A stretch of 64,000 bases of DNA from NCBI GenBank assembly GCA_038277395.1, contig CM076189.1, forward strand, positions 235,787,918 to 235,851,917, written 5' to 3'. This document shows, piece after piece, positions 23,601 to 33,575 of this stretch. Made by a program: the position numbers and the translations under genes. The notes below the pieces were generated by a model. The model ran no database searches. It saw only the letters and a list, made by a program, of their open reading frames with translations, and was not told where the DNA came from. Every line of letters begins with the position of its first letter. The stretch's first letter is position 1. The DNA is from Dryocosmus kuriphilus (taxonomy: Eukaryota > Arthropoda > Insecta > Hymenoptera > Cynipidae).

Positions 23601-25790
23601 TTTGAAAATTTGATTTTAATGATCGAGGTTATCTTTTTTGTCATTTTGTCTAAATATAACAGATATTCCATGTAGACCAAAACCTTGTACGAGTCAAATG
23701 TTCCTGAACTTGGAGGCCATTTAAAAGTTGAAATATTCGATTGTGAAAAGATTATTTCGAAGGAGAATGTGTTTCGAAATGTCATGCTTTCGCATCGCAG
23801 TAATTACCAGTAAATATCTTAATATTTATAATAAAGTTTAAATGTTTCTTTCTCATCAATTTCAAATTAAATTTTCAATTTATTTTGGTTTCAGAAACTG
23901 GCCAGTTATTGAATTCATATTAATGGGAATTCATTATCTGGATTACTTTACTTATGTCCCACCGAAAGGCAGTTGTGGTGTTTTGGCACACATTGAGCCA
24001 ATCAGTTCTCACGCTATTGAGGTGATATTTAAAATTTTTTAATTTAGATTTTTTAGATTCATACACATTTTTAAAACTGAACAGCATTAAAATAAAATAT
24101 TTACAACTCCAGGTGAAACTTGAATATTCAAAAAATGAAAAGTACCACTTGGTGTCTCTAAAACATAAAGATTTAACTTCCTCAGACATTCTTTACCAAT
24201 GGAACTTGGCAATTTTCTACGAAATCACGAGTTGGATTTCCGATTCTCTCAAAATTAAAGCCAGTAAAACAACGCCTGGACAAAAAGTTCTGAAGGTAAT
24301 TTCTCTCTATTATCTCTAAAATAGCTCTTTAAATTATACATTATTTAATTTAAACCCAAATTTTAGTTTTGCTTTGAAGGAGAAAGAGAAGTCCCTTGGG
24401 AATGGAATTTTTTAAGCACAAAAGCAAGCGATCCATCTTCAGTTAAAATGAACTTAGTTTGGGGTCTCTCAGATTCGGCAAAAGGGAAATGCAGTGGATC
24501 CTCCTTATTAATAAAATTATCCGGGGAAGTTAGTCGTGAACAGGCTTTTGCCAGTTTGGAAGATAAATGGCCATACAACGTTTGTCGAAAAGAAATAGAA
24601 GGAAAAGCTTTCGTTCCTTACACCCAAGCCTGCTACGAAACTTCCAGACAATTATCGACTCTAAGAAATTATCAGGCTACCGTTACATTTGAAAATGTAA
24701 GCTTTAAAATTTTATTAAAATATTTATTTTATTTTAATAAATTTCTTCTTGAATGTTCTTCTAAATTTAACTGGTAAATATTCACGTTTGGCTCAAACTG
24801 GTTAGAAAATCTCGCAGATGCGAGATATTATTTCGAAAAATCTTTTTGCAGTTACCACAAAATTTATTAAAGGTAGGATGGCGGATGCGAGCCTTTTATG
24901 ATCTCATTGGAGGAAATAGTAGCAGTTTGGATTTGAACGAAGTGAATGAATTCACTATAAAAGCAAAATTTCCTGCTGAAGCTAACGAGGGAGAATTGCT
25001 GTTAAATAATGACAAAGTTGATATAGAATACGATCCTGATATAATTGATTATTTTTTGGTGAGAACAAGGCTGCACAAATTCACGGATAATCCATTGCTT
25101 CGAGCTCTTTTCAGTAAGATGTTGTTTTAGTATTTAAAAAATATCGTAAGTTTCTTCAGTCTCTTTCGCTTCTTTTGTTCTCAAAAATATTGTCTTTTTT
25201 TCAGGTACTTGCATATTATCAACGAATAGCGTAAGCTCTTCTCACAATATCAGCACAACGCTTGAAAAAAAACAAGAAATGTTAGTTCTTGGTCATTGTT
25301 ATGATGAGCATCCCAGACTTTCTTTGTCAGCAATTAATACTGGATCTGATGTCACTTTAATTTTAAATGATGAATCAGATAGTTTAAATATTACATCTTT
25401 TAAAAAAGGAGGTGCTTTGTACAATTATACGTCAATTTTACACATCGAAAGGAATTTCCAATTTGCTTCTCTAGGATCAAAATGGTAAGATTTGAGCAAA
25501 TAAATTGATTTAAAATTAATGAATTATTTGCAAACATTTTCATGATGATTTAAAGTTTTGTGTGATTTTTTTTCAGGGTGAGGTTGGATGAGAAATCGGT
25601 GGACGTGCTGTTATCAGAATTTCAAATATTTATACACTGGACCCAAGAACACGTTCTACTTTTCTATCCAAATTTTATTCAAGAATTTACTTGCGGAGCC
25701 TGTAATGCTGTTAATCCAACCACGGATATATTGTATAAGAAAATTTCAAGTCATGGCACAAAAACTGAGCAAATCAATTTTATTAATTGA
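17631..25790 (+). CDS. Vitellogenin-like large lipid transfer protein, 22 exons
   Basis: Exons: 17631-17643, 18408-18637, 18764-19009, 19176-19334, 19420-19562, 19828-19981, 20279-20463, 20540-20859, 21406-21581, 21710-21927, 22017-22236, 22324-22525, 22629-22845, 23145-23302, 23454-23596, 23676-23809, 23895-24021, 24113-24295, 24367-24696, 24852-25113, 25205-25484, 25577-25790. All phases agree, giving about 1,437 aa. A hydrophobic signal (ITFILIFLCM) near residues 18-27 precedes the lipoprotein N-terminal domain, which holds VWATNVKRGIAGIFQLDLS in exon 3 and an alpha-helical module in exons 7-10. Exons 20-22 resemble a degenerate von Willebrand D domain (LVLGHCYDEHPRLSLSAI). No serine-rich tract or RXXR furin site was seen, and it is shorter than classical yolk vitellogenin (~1,770 aa), so a vitellogenin-like paralogue is the best call. 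Secreted lipid transport is inferred from the family. Confidence 0.9.
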
Positions 25791-27100
25791 TATGTGTACT
25801 TCAGAAATAAGAAGAAAATTTTCTTGTATATTTTTGTATAATATTTTAAGAACGTTAAATATTAAAATTGAAATTTTTGTTAAAGTTACTAATCTTCAAA
25901 TTTAGTTTTCGAGATTGAAGGTTTTCAAGCTGAAGTTTTATAAATTGAAAGGCTTGAAGTTATCCAACTTAGAACTGCATTTAAGTTACATTTTCTGAAC
26001 TTCAACATAAGTTGAAATTTTAGGAATAAAGTAAATCGAATTTTTGATTCTTTAAAGCGAAGTTTCCAAGTTGGAAAAGTTCAACTCAGAGTGCTGTTAA
26101 GTTTGAAAAATTCAATTTTGAATATGGTACACTTTAAAACAAGAAAAACTTTGAATAAAATATTACTTCAAATATTTTAAACTTTTAAAGAATAAAAAAG
26201 TTTTACTTGGATCTTTGAAAATATTAAAAGCTTAACACTGAACGTTAAAAAAAAACCAAGGATTGGATGCGTTCAAGTGGGAAAGATTCAACTATGGGTA
26301 ATTTAAAGACAAACTTTTTAAAAGCGTTATTGTAATTAATTTCTCTCACAATATAATTATATTATTTCTGCAGAATATTTAAAATAGATACGCTATTATT
26401 AGTTTCATATAATTACTCAATCTGTGTATTTTCTCTTAAAAAACTGAAATTAATAAAATATTATTCTAACTTAAAAATTTTTAATTAAAATTCCCCAATC
26501 GATCTGGTTTTCTCCAGCCCAGTAAGAAAAGAAAATTCCTGAGAAAATGAAAATAGGTTCGTTTTCTCTACTCTTACAACATTTCATCTATTCATTTCTC
26601 TAAAAAAATTAAATTAGAATTTAAATTTTCGAATCGATCCAGATTTTCGAGATGATATACATGCGCCATTTTTTTCTTCAAATTCGTTACCAAAAGCTAA
26701 ATTTCTTTCAAAAGTTGATTCAACATTGGTTCACTTTTATCTACAAATAATGTAAATCGATAACTTGTTCATCAATTTTAAGCATTTACTTCCACAATTT
26801 ATAGTTTCAGGTGAAACGTACAGTGAATTAAAACAATTTAAAATGCAAAATTCGTAATCGATTTTCAATGCGTTGGTTGGTGTACTTGAGCGTGTCAAAA
26901 TCAGTTGACAACATCCCCCCTTTCGAAAATATTTTACAGGAAAATCGTTATAGGCTTATAATATTACTACAATAATTTTCGTATAATTTTTCCGCGATTA
27001 TCGGACAATAATTATAGGAAAATCATTATAGGACTATAATTATAGAAAAAGCATTGTAGGCCAATAATCATAGAAATATCATGATCGACCGACTACCATA
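25791..27100. other. AT-rich intergenic region
   Basis: Simple AT-rich sequence rich in TTCAA/TTGAA/AAATT strings, as in the introns of both host genes. It must include the 3' UTR of the vitellogenin-like gene (AATAAA-type strings near 26,023). No further gene seen. Confidence 0.4.
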
Positions 27101-27104
27101 TCAA

Positions 27105-27245
27105 AAATCTGCCCGCTTCGCGGGCACATTCTCGTCGCGCGCTTCGCGCGAAGTATGAGCGCGCCTAGGGCGCGCGGTCTGGTGGTCATCGGCCTTCGCG
27201 ATCCGATATATTTAAGCCTCGCGCTTCGCGCTCGGATGTTTTTGG
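27105..27245. repeat. CpG-rich cluster of short TTCG-loop hairpins
   Basis: In an AT-rich background this patch contains GCCCGCTTCGCGGGC, GCGCGCTTCGCGCG and CTCGCGCTTCGCGCTCG. Each is a short palindrome around TTCG. A weaker copy (CTCGCGCTTCGTGCTCG) is at about 27,408-27,424. Possibly part of a dispersed repeat. Confidence 0.55.
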
Positions 27246-27249
27246 TCCT

Positions 27250-28330
27250 TGTACATCGTGCTTAGTATTCATTACGTAGGTCTTACAATTTCAAAACACT
27301 TACTTTTAATGAAATTATTAAATTTGAATTTTTTATTAAAAATTACAAAAGAAATTATTTTACTCAAGGCTCTATCGACCTTAAGAAATACATTCTCATC
27401 ATGACACTCGCGCTTCGTGCTCGACAATTCAATTTTTTTTTAAACACCTTGTAGATTGGTAAAGTTTTTTGGTTATTTTCCAAATTTTCACAATGCAGGA
27501 TTTCGATTCTTAAAAGTAAAACGATGAGTCTTATAAATAAATTTTGTAGCTCTTTCTAAGGTGAACAATTCTGCTTGTTAATATTTTCTCATATCTTGCA
27601 CAGTTTTGCTGAAAAGTGGTTTTCTTTATATTTCATAACATATTTCACGAATAACTCAAAAATTACGCGAGAAATTTGAAATTTTTGATTTTTAATAAGG
27701 TTTTCTCGATTAAAACAAAAACCGTGCATTTTATCAAAAAATAGTTAATAAAAAATTTGTAGATCTTTTTAAGCTGAACAATTTTGCTTATTATCATTTT
27801 TTTCGTATCTTGAATATTTTGGCAAGAAAACACAGTTTTTTGTTTTTAATAACGTTTTCTCGATCAAAACAAAAACCGTGCATGTTATCAAAAAATGTTT
27901 GAAACAAAATTTGTAAATTTTTTTGAGATAAACAATTTTATCTTCTACCGTTTTTTTTTTGTATCTTGCATAGTTTAGCCGGAAAATTGATTTTTTGATT
28001 TTGTGAAAACCGTTTTTGATGGATAAAACCATAACCACTGGTCAAAAACCGCTGGTTAACGAAATCGTCCTTACTTTTTACTCCCTAAAGAAGCACAATC
28101 AAAGCACAATCCAATCCGATTAGTCCTTCGAAAGTTATCGTGGGAACAGACTCCGACGACGACGACAAAAAACGACAACGACAACAGACAGACAGACACC
28201 GTCGTAAAACATGTTTTTTTCGGATTCAGGAGGTCACGAAACGTCGAGATTTCATGAAATCCGCGAAAGTCATTTTTCACATAAAACTAATACCTTCTCA
28301 TTGAGATGAGAATGTAAACATGATCGGATC
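27250..28330. repeat. Probable dispersed repeat, unclassified
   Basis: It contains internally repeated sentences (…ATTTTTGATTTTTAATAAGGTTTTCTCGATTAAAACAAAAACCGTGCAT… recurs at about 27,690 and 27,850). It ends with a (GAC)n/(CAGA)n tract at 28,155-28,200 followed by a conserved-looking tail to 28,320. This layout resembles the 3' region of an insect interspersed repeat. No protein is encoded. Confidence 0.4.
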
Positions 28331-29204
28331 GTGATTATTGTATACGAAAAATTGAATATGAATAAATGCCAAATTACGAAGCAATAAATATAATGTTTAT
28401 TTCAACTACAGAATACAAAAACACCTTGGGAATAGAGAAACTAGGTAAGTACAGAAGTTTTTACTAACATGTTTATTATAATAATGAAAATAGGTATTCA
28501 ATCACGTTTGATATTAGTTGATATTATTTTATACTCCTTCTCTTTCACGGATTTTGAGAGTCTTTCAAAACAATTACAAACAAATTTGACAACTTCCTAG
28601 TCTCTCAAAATCGCCCAGCAGGCCTGTGCGAACCCCCCCCCCCCCCCCCCAAAGGGCTCCTATAGATCACGATTCTGATAAAATACCGGCAAATAACATC
28701 CCTGTTGGAAGTAAAGAGATAGAAAGAGAAATTTGGAGATAGAAAGAGATAGAAGTTTTCTATCTCTTCCAAGTATCCATTTTGCATCCCCAAAACGCTA
28801 TCACTTTCTATCTCCTATTATCTATCTCTTCCTATCCCTCAGTCTATCCCTGTGTCTGGTAAAATATATCTCTTCCTAACCCTCAGTCTATCCTTGTATC
28901 TGGTAATATCTATCTCTTCCTATCCCTCAGTCTATCCCTATTTCTGGTAACATCTATCTCTTTCTGTCTCCTTAGTCTATCCCTAAATCTATCTCCCTAG
29001 CTAGAAATTTATATCTCTTTCTATCTTTTTGTCTATCTTTTGTCAAAAAATTTGAATCTCTTTTTATACCTTTATCTATGCTGAGTTTTAAACTTATTAA
29101 TTTTTATATTTTAAGCATATCTAATAATTTTGTAAATACATTACTTTGCTCACACATAATATTCTAATATTATCTCTAATGTATATAATCCAGAAAAAAA
29201 CCCG

Positions 29205-29290
29205 CAAGTACGAAGACACGAACCCTAAACATGCACGTACGGAGTTTATGGCCGAACACTTAGTCGACTGAGCTAACGGAGGACACTGGA
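29205..29290 (-). mobile_element. tRNA-like SINE head inside foldback element 1
   Basis: The minus strand contains TTAGCTCAGTCGACTAAG (A box) and GGTTCGTGTCT (B box) about 35 bp apart, as in a tRNA. An acceptor stem cannot be formed well and there is no complete cloverleaf, so it is a SINE-type remnant rather than a working tRNA gene. Confidence 0.55.
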
Positions 29291-29674
29291 AAATCTGTGA
29301 TAAAAATGCGTATCATTTATCCGATACTCATCTCTATCCAAGTTTATTCTTTGCTTATGCATGTCGAACACTTTCTATCTCTTTTTCAATCCCCTTATAG
29401 AAAATTATCGGTGACCCTAAGTAGAAGTGAAAAGTTTTTGTATATTTAAACGCTAGTCTATCTAGACGAGCTAATCTAGAGCTAGTCTTGAACAGCAGTC
29501 TTTTGGCCTAGCTGGAAACTCTAGTCAGAGGTAAATAAATGAATAAATAAGTAAAACGAAGTAAATGCTGACTGAATAATATCTTCATTCATCATCAATA
29601 TCAATCATTCAATATCTTAAATATAATATAATATCTTTATATCTTATATCTATATCTTATAATTTGTAATATCT

Positions 29675-29773
29675 TAGTAGAAAGAAGATATCAACGCATC
29701 CAGACAAAATATTATGTTGTTATGTTGTTATGTAAATATTTTGTCTGGATGCGTTGATATCTTCTTTCTACTA
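29675..29773. repeat. Perfect 39-bp inverted repeat with 21-bp loop
   Basis: Positions 29675-29713 and 29735-29773 are exact reverse complements. The loop is a TGTTA-rich 21-mer. As RNA it would be a fully paired stem, longer and more perfect than a usual animal microRNA precursor. It could be a hairpin siRNA source or a fresh palindromic insertion in the middle of foldback element 1. Confidence 0.85.
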
Positions 29774-30719
29774 TTTCTATTCCTGGACGTTAAATCGATT
29801 ATGAGGACTTAAAATCTCTTCTCGATTATATCTAATATCTTATTCTAATAATATTCTTCTAGAACCGTAGTCTCAAATAGATAAGCCGAATTTGGATTGA
29901 GAAGGTGATAGAAAGGGACAGACAAGAATAAGCGAAAGATAGGAAGGAATACAGAAGTGGGGATTAAAAGAGATAGGAGCGAATTGTGATTGACAAGGAG
30001 ATAGAAAGAGATAGACAGGAATAGGCGAGAGATGGAAAGGGATAGGGAAGTGAGGATTGAAAGAGATAAAAGAGAACGGTGATTGACACAGAGATAGAAA
30101 GAGATAGGCAGAGATAGACAAGAGCTAGAAAGAGATAGATAAGTGCGGATTGAAAGACATAAAATGGTACAGTGATTGACAAGGAGATAAAAAGGGATAG
30201 ACAGGAATAGGCGAGACATAGAAAGAGATAGGTTAGTGGGGATTGAAAGAGATAGAAGAGAACGGTGATTGACACGGAGATAGAAAGAGATGGGCGGAGA
30301 CAGACAAGAGATATAAAGAGATAGGAAAGAGGAGATTCAAAGAGATAGGTTTGGGTGTGGATTGATATGGAGATAGAAACAGATAGGCGGAGATAGACAA
30401 GAGATAGAATGAAATACAGAAGTGGTGATTGAAAGAGATAGGAGAGAACGGTGATTGTCCCGGAGATAGAAAGAGATTGGCGGAGATAGACAAGAGATAG
30501 AAAGAAATAAAGAATCTTTATCCGTTTCTATCTTAGAGTCAGAAGGAGATAGAAAGAGATAGGATTTTTATCTCTTTACTTCCAACAGGGATAAGTCCAA
30601 TACACAAAAACTAGTTAATATCGAATTTTTTTTGACGCTAAAGGTTTTTTTTTTTTTTACTGTCAACTTTCCGTACACTATAAGTCCAGTGAATTCCTTT
30701 AGCAAAATTTTTGTTGAGC

Positions 30720-30905
30720 ACGATAAACAAGTTCGGACCCCCCCCCCCCCCCCCCCCCCCCCAGTCATATTCCTGCGCATGAGCCTGTGGCCCAGTGATT
30801 TCCAAGCAATTTGCCCCTCGACATGAAGCATTTTCCCTGAAAGGTCACCACTGGCCTCTTTATGAGGGGACCCAAGGGGACCTACAGTTTAACGTGGGTT
30901 TCAAT
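30720..30905 (-). mobile_element. 3' part of a SINE, minus strand, with poly-C tract
   Basis: The minus strand shares CATGTCGAGGGGCAAATTGC and the CCCACGTTAAACTGTAGGTCCCC block with the SINE at 10,082. The head with the polymerase III boxes is missing. A C homopolymer (30,738-30,762) follows the SINE 3' side, as it does in that copy. Confidence 0.65.
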
Positions 30906-31640
30906 TCTTCTTTAACAATTTCACATTGTGTCTTCTCCCCAGATGGATTATGACCTTCTTCATTACTTCGACAAACAATTAAAAATCGATGAATTGCTTT
31001 TCTTACTTCTGGAACATTGAGAGCTATATATTATTATCAGGTGAAGACTTGAAAGTATGGATGACGCCACGCATGCCAGGATATCTTCTAGCATACTCTT
31101 AAGCAGCATTCTGGGCATTGCTGTTGCACACACCAAAAACTAGATACATGGCACAGTACTCGTTGTTTGTGGAAAAAGGCATATTCACAAATATTCACGA
31201 TCAATATTTATTTAAAAGAAACTGAAAATGAACAAGCCGAATCGAAATTAGGAATGAGCAGAACAAATAATTTTACAAATGGCTGATCACGCAAAGAAAA
31301 AAAAGAAACTTAAATTTATAAATTTGAACCGATCGGGTCTCACTTCATTAAGATTAAAAAATAATGCAAATTGAAAATAGGTTTAGTTTCAATTGATTCA
31401 CAATTGTATTTTGATAATTCCGAAAACTGGTACTCAAAATTCTACATTTAAATTAACATTTTAGACTGAACAACTCCAAATTCAAAATTGCTAAAAACTA
31501 ACATTTTTCAAGTTAAAACCTTCAAAGCTGAATAATTTCAAAGAAGTTTTGGAAAGAAAACAATTTTAAAATTAGGCATTCACTGCTGCACGATTTTTAA
31601 GTTAAACCATTTTTATATTGAATTAGGCATTTTTACTTCA
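30906..31640 (-). other. Unassigned region with a possible coding remnant
   Basis: On the minus strand around 30,920-31,030 an open stretch reads VRKAIHRFLIVCRSNEEG and continues for about 40 residues. Its context suggests a remnant of a transposon-associated protein, but I cannot name the family. The remainder, 31,200-31,640, is AT-rich. It directly precedes the left end of the Polinton. Confidence 0.3.
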
Positions 31641-32342
31641 GTAGTATAGCAAAGGAGAGTTCTGCCGCAACATGGCAAGCTTCGCGCTGTCGCCGACAGA
31701 TGGCGCCGCTACTCCCTCAGTGGTTCGTGCCCGTGCTAAGTCACCGACAGTCGGTATTACCTTCAGTCGATAAGGTAGAAATTTGGTCAAGCGGTTGTCG
31801 TCAGTCGGCAGGGCGGAAATCTGGGGTAGTTAGTTACCATCAATCGGTAAGGTAGAAATCTGAAAACTGTGAAACGAGTCATTTGCCGTTAGTCGGTAAT
31901 GTAGGGTTCGTGTCCGTGCTAAATTAATCAGTGTGATAAGGATTTGTGTCCGTGCTAAAACCATTTACCAATAGGCTTAGCTTATGAAGGTAAAGTTAAT
32001 AAAATACTTACCTTTAATTTAACGGGGAAAAAAAGTAAACAGTACCCATCGATGTTTCAAAGTAGAGAGAATATAAAATTCAACCCATCGATGTGCTGAA
32101 AATCCATCGTTGAAAAGAAGGAACGAAACTTGTGCAAAGCGGAAAGAAACGCATAAAATCCTTTTTTTCTCTCTCTCTCTCTTATCCATAAATTAAGGTA
32201 AAAAGCGTCAGAAACTCACTTTTTTTTTCTCTCTCTCTCTCTCTCTCTCTTATCTATAAACTAAAATTAAGTAATAAGTGCACACAGGAATTTTAACGGT
32301 GAATGTTATAATTTATTATTCACACACAAATACAAAGTTTTT

Positions 32343-32661
32343 TTATTCATCATATTGAAATTCGAACAGGTTATATTTATCACCAAAGTAGTAAAAGGAA
32401 AGTTTTTTCTCCTGGGCAGCAATTTCCAGTTTCTCAAATGTTTCCGTGTAGTGTGAATCTTCAAAAAATTTTGTTCATTCGGTTCGGTAAGTAGACTAAC
32501 ATCTCGTTTTTCAACTCAACCACGAATTTTGTTCCGTACTTTGTTTGTACTTTCATGATTTTCGAAACAGCATATTTTTCCATTACTATAAGATCAGACA
32601 ATGACGTCACTGAGAGAATGTTTTCCAATTGGCCAACTATGTTAATAACGCTAAGATACAT
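32343..32661 (-). pseudogene. Small gene inside the left Polinton terminal repeat (frameshifted)
   Basis: The protein begins MYLSVINIVGQLENI and contains TKYGTKFVVELKNEMLVYLP, a pattern I associate with a small conserved protein of insect Polinton-like elements. Its function is not known to me. The frame is cut at 32,461 by a one-base length change in a T run. Downstream codons matching the sister copy continue in the next frame to a TAA at 32,343. The sister copy at 46,310 is broken by a different lesion. Expression would start from the TATA/Inr promoter at 32,706-32,738. Confidence 0.7.
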
Positions 32662-32703
32662 CTTCTCCGTTGTGTGTTTTACACTCTGTATGCTCGATGA
32701 TTG

Positions 32704-32738
32704 ACTGAAGCCTCCTACAATCCGATGCTGCTTTTATA
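32704..32738 (-). promoter_or_regulatory. TATA box plus initiator for the left terminal-repeat gene
   Basis: The minus strand has TATAAAAG (32,738 to 32,731) and TCAGT (32,708 to 32,704), with the A 32 bp downstream of the first T. This is the standard arthropod core-promoter spacing. The start codon lies about 45 bp further downstream. Confidence 0.75.
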
Positions 32739-32828
32739 GACTAGTACCCCCACTCTACCTACATTTGAGAACAAGTTACGCAGGATGATGCAACGTTTCG
32801 CAATATGATGCAACGATTTCTCGCGCCA

Positions 32829-32893
32829 GAATGTTCTAGAAGGTTAGATTGCACAACGTTGCGCAAGATGATGCAACGACTTCTAGAAGATTC
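32829..32893. promoter_or_regulatory. Heat-shock-element cluster in the left terminal repeat
   Basis: GAATGTTCTAGAA (32,829-32,841) and TTCTAGAAGATTC (32,881-32,893) are each three perfect alternating nTTCn/nGAAn pentamers. TTGCGCAA (32,859-32,866, within AACGTTGCGCAAG) and three TGATGCAACG strings lie among them. They sit between two divergent TATA boxes (32,738 on minus, 32,922 on plus). The gene-proximal element that is perfect in the right repeat is decayed here (TTTGAGAACAAG). Confidence 0.7.
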
Positions 32894-32921
32894 TGGTAGG
32901 AGAATCCCTCTAGAAATGGTT

Positions 32922-32929
32922 TATAAAAG
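32922..32929 (+). promoter_or_regulatory. Inward-facing TATA box in the left terminal repeat
   Basis: TATAAAAG is followed by GCGGGAGTGGAACGGAGCGC. It lies about 30 bp beyond the perfect heat-shock triplet at 32,881-32,893 and points into the element. No canonical initiator is at the expected position (a TCAG occurs at 32,963). Confidence 0.55.
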
Positions 32930-32953
32930 CGGGAGTGGAACGGAGCGCAGAAG

Positions 32954-33482
32954 GGTCCTGTTTCAGACTAAGTACCTTGAGAATTGACGTGGTTCATGTC
33001 GTGCTAAGCTTATTTTAGTGCGCAATAGCTAGAGACACGATATCCCCACCCTTACCCCCCTTCTCTCAACCATAGGCATGTAGAAATGCAGTCTCTCCCT
33101 CTCTCCTACGATTACTGTAGGTGACGTATAATGGGGATTCCAATTTTCTAGACAGGTTTCAACAAGCAATTTCTCGACATGTAGGTAGAGTTAATAACAA
33201 AATAATTACCTGTAAAAATTTCTATCCATCGCAGTAGAGTGCGAAATCCATCGTTGTTGTTTGAAGGAATGAAGCGAAAAATCTTTACATATAAACTTTT
33301 GTTTCTGTTTATTCAAAAAACTTAAGCTATGAATACAACGTAGAATCTTAACCTATTTACACCGGAGAACAAAACGTTTTTAAGAGTACATAAATTCACA
33401 ACCGGTAAGCGATATAATGTGTGAGGTATTAAGATCTTTCATCTCATCAGCATCAGGATCTTTCATCTCATCATCCTTCACA
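32954..33482. other. Polinton interior next to the left repeat, no gene
   Basis: No coding region. Positions 33,180-33,330 resemble, in direct orientation, the terminal-repeat segment at 31,985-32,165. Both have GGTA(G/A)AGTTAATAA, ATTTACCTG-type strings and ATCCATCGTTG(T/A), followed by GAAGGAA.GAA. This suggests a diverged duplicate of part of the terminal repeat. Confidence 0.4.

Positions 33483-33574
<92 letters not shown>
33483..33574. repeat. (ATC)n microsatellite, ~30 units
   Basis: A pure trinucleotide run before retroelement copy 1. Shorter ATC/GTC runs occur after copy 1 (34,830-34,866), copy 2 (36,906-36,917) and copy 4 (40,635-40,658). Poly-His and poly-Asp frames read through it and are not genes. 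Confidence 0.97.
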
Positions 33575-33575
33575 C

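Larger units (their letters stand above)
28698..30598. mobile_element. Foldback-like element 1: inverted arms of GATAGA-type tandem repeats
   Basis: The ends are CCCTGTTGGAAGTAAAGAGA (28,700) and the exact inverse TCTCTTTACTTCCAACAGGG (to 30,597). The left arm (28,700-29,060) is a pyrimidine-rich series of TCTATCTCTTCCTATCCCTC units. The right arm (29,880-30,590) is the purine-rich inverse with a higher-order period of roughly 125 bp (spacing of GATTGAAAGAGATA sentences). A middle of about 800 bp holds a SINE head and a perfect hairpin. Long open frames on the minus strand of the right arm are low-complexity artefacts. Long inverted arms made of short tandem repeats are typical of foldback elements. 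Confidence 0.65.
31641..32953 (+). repeat. Left terminal inverted repeat of the Polinton
   Basis: It pairs with 45905-47470. Order inward: the terminus with CGCCGACAGATGGCGCC, then subterminal repeats of about 50 bp (…GTCGGTAAGGTAGAAATCTG…) interspersed with TTCGTGTCCGTGCTAA, then a CT microsatellite, the small gene (minus), a TATA/Inr promoter, heat-shock-type motifs, and a second TATA box facing inward at 32,922. Homology to the right repeat stops after CGGAGCGCAG at about 32,953. Confidence 0.88.

Noticed and set aside
25588..25905. Alternative 105-codon frame overlapping the last vitellogenin-like exon
   Set aside because: It is a shadow of exon 22 in another frame; the exon phase from exon 21 supports the frame ending at 25,790.
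29205..29290. Functional tRNA gene
   Set aside because: A and B boxes are present, but the acceptor and anticodon stems do not pair well and it sits inside a mobile element.
29845..30493. Minus-strand frames rich in LSISLSLFLS-type repeats, like a multi-pass membrane protein
   Set aside because: Low-complexity reading of the GATAGA tandem arm of foldback element 1; equally long frames exist in all three frames.
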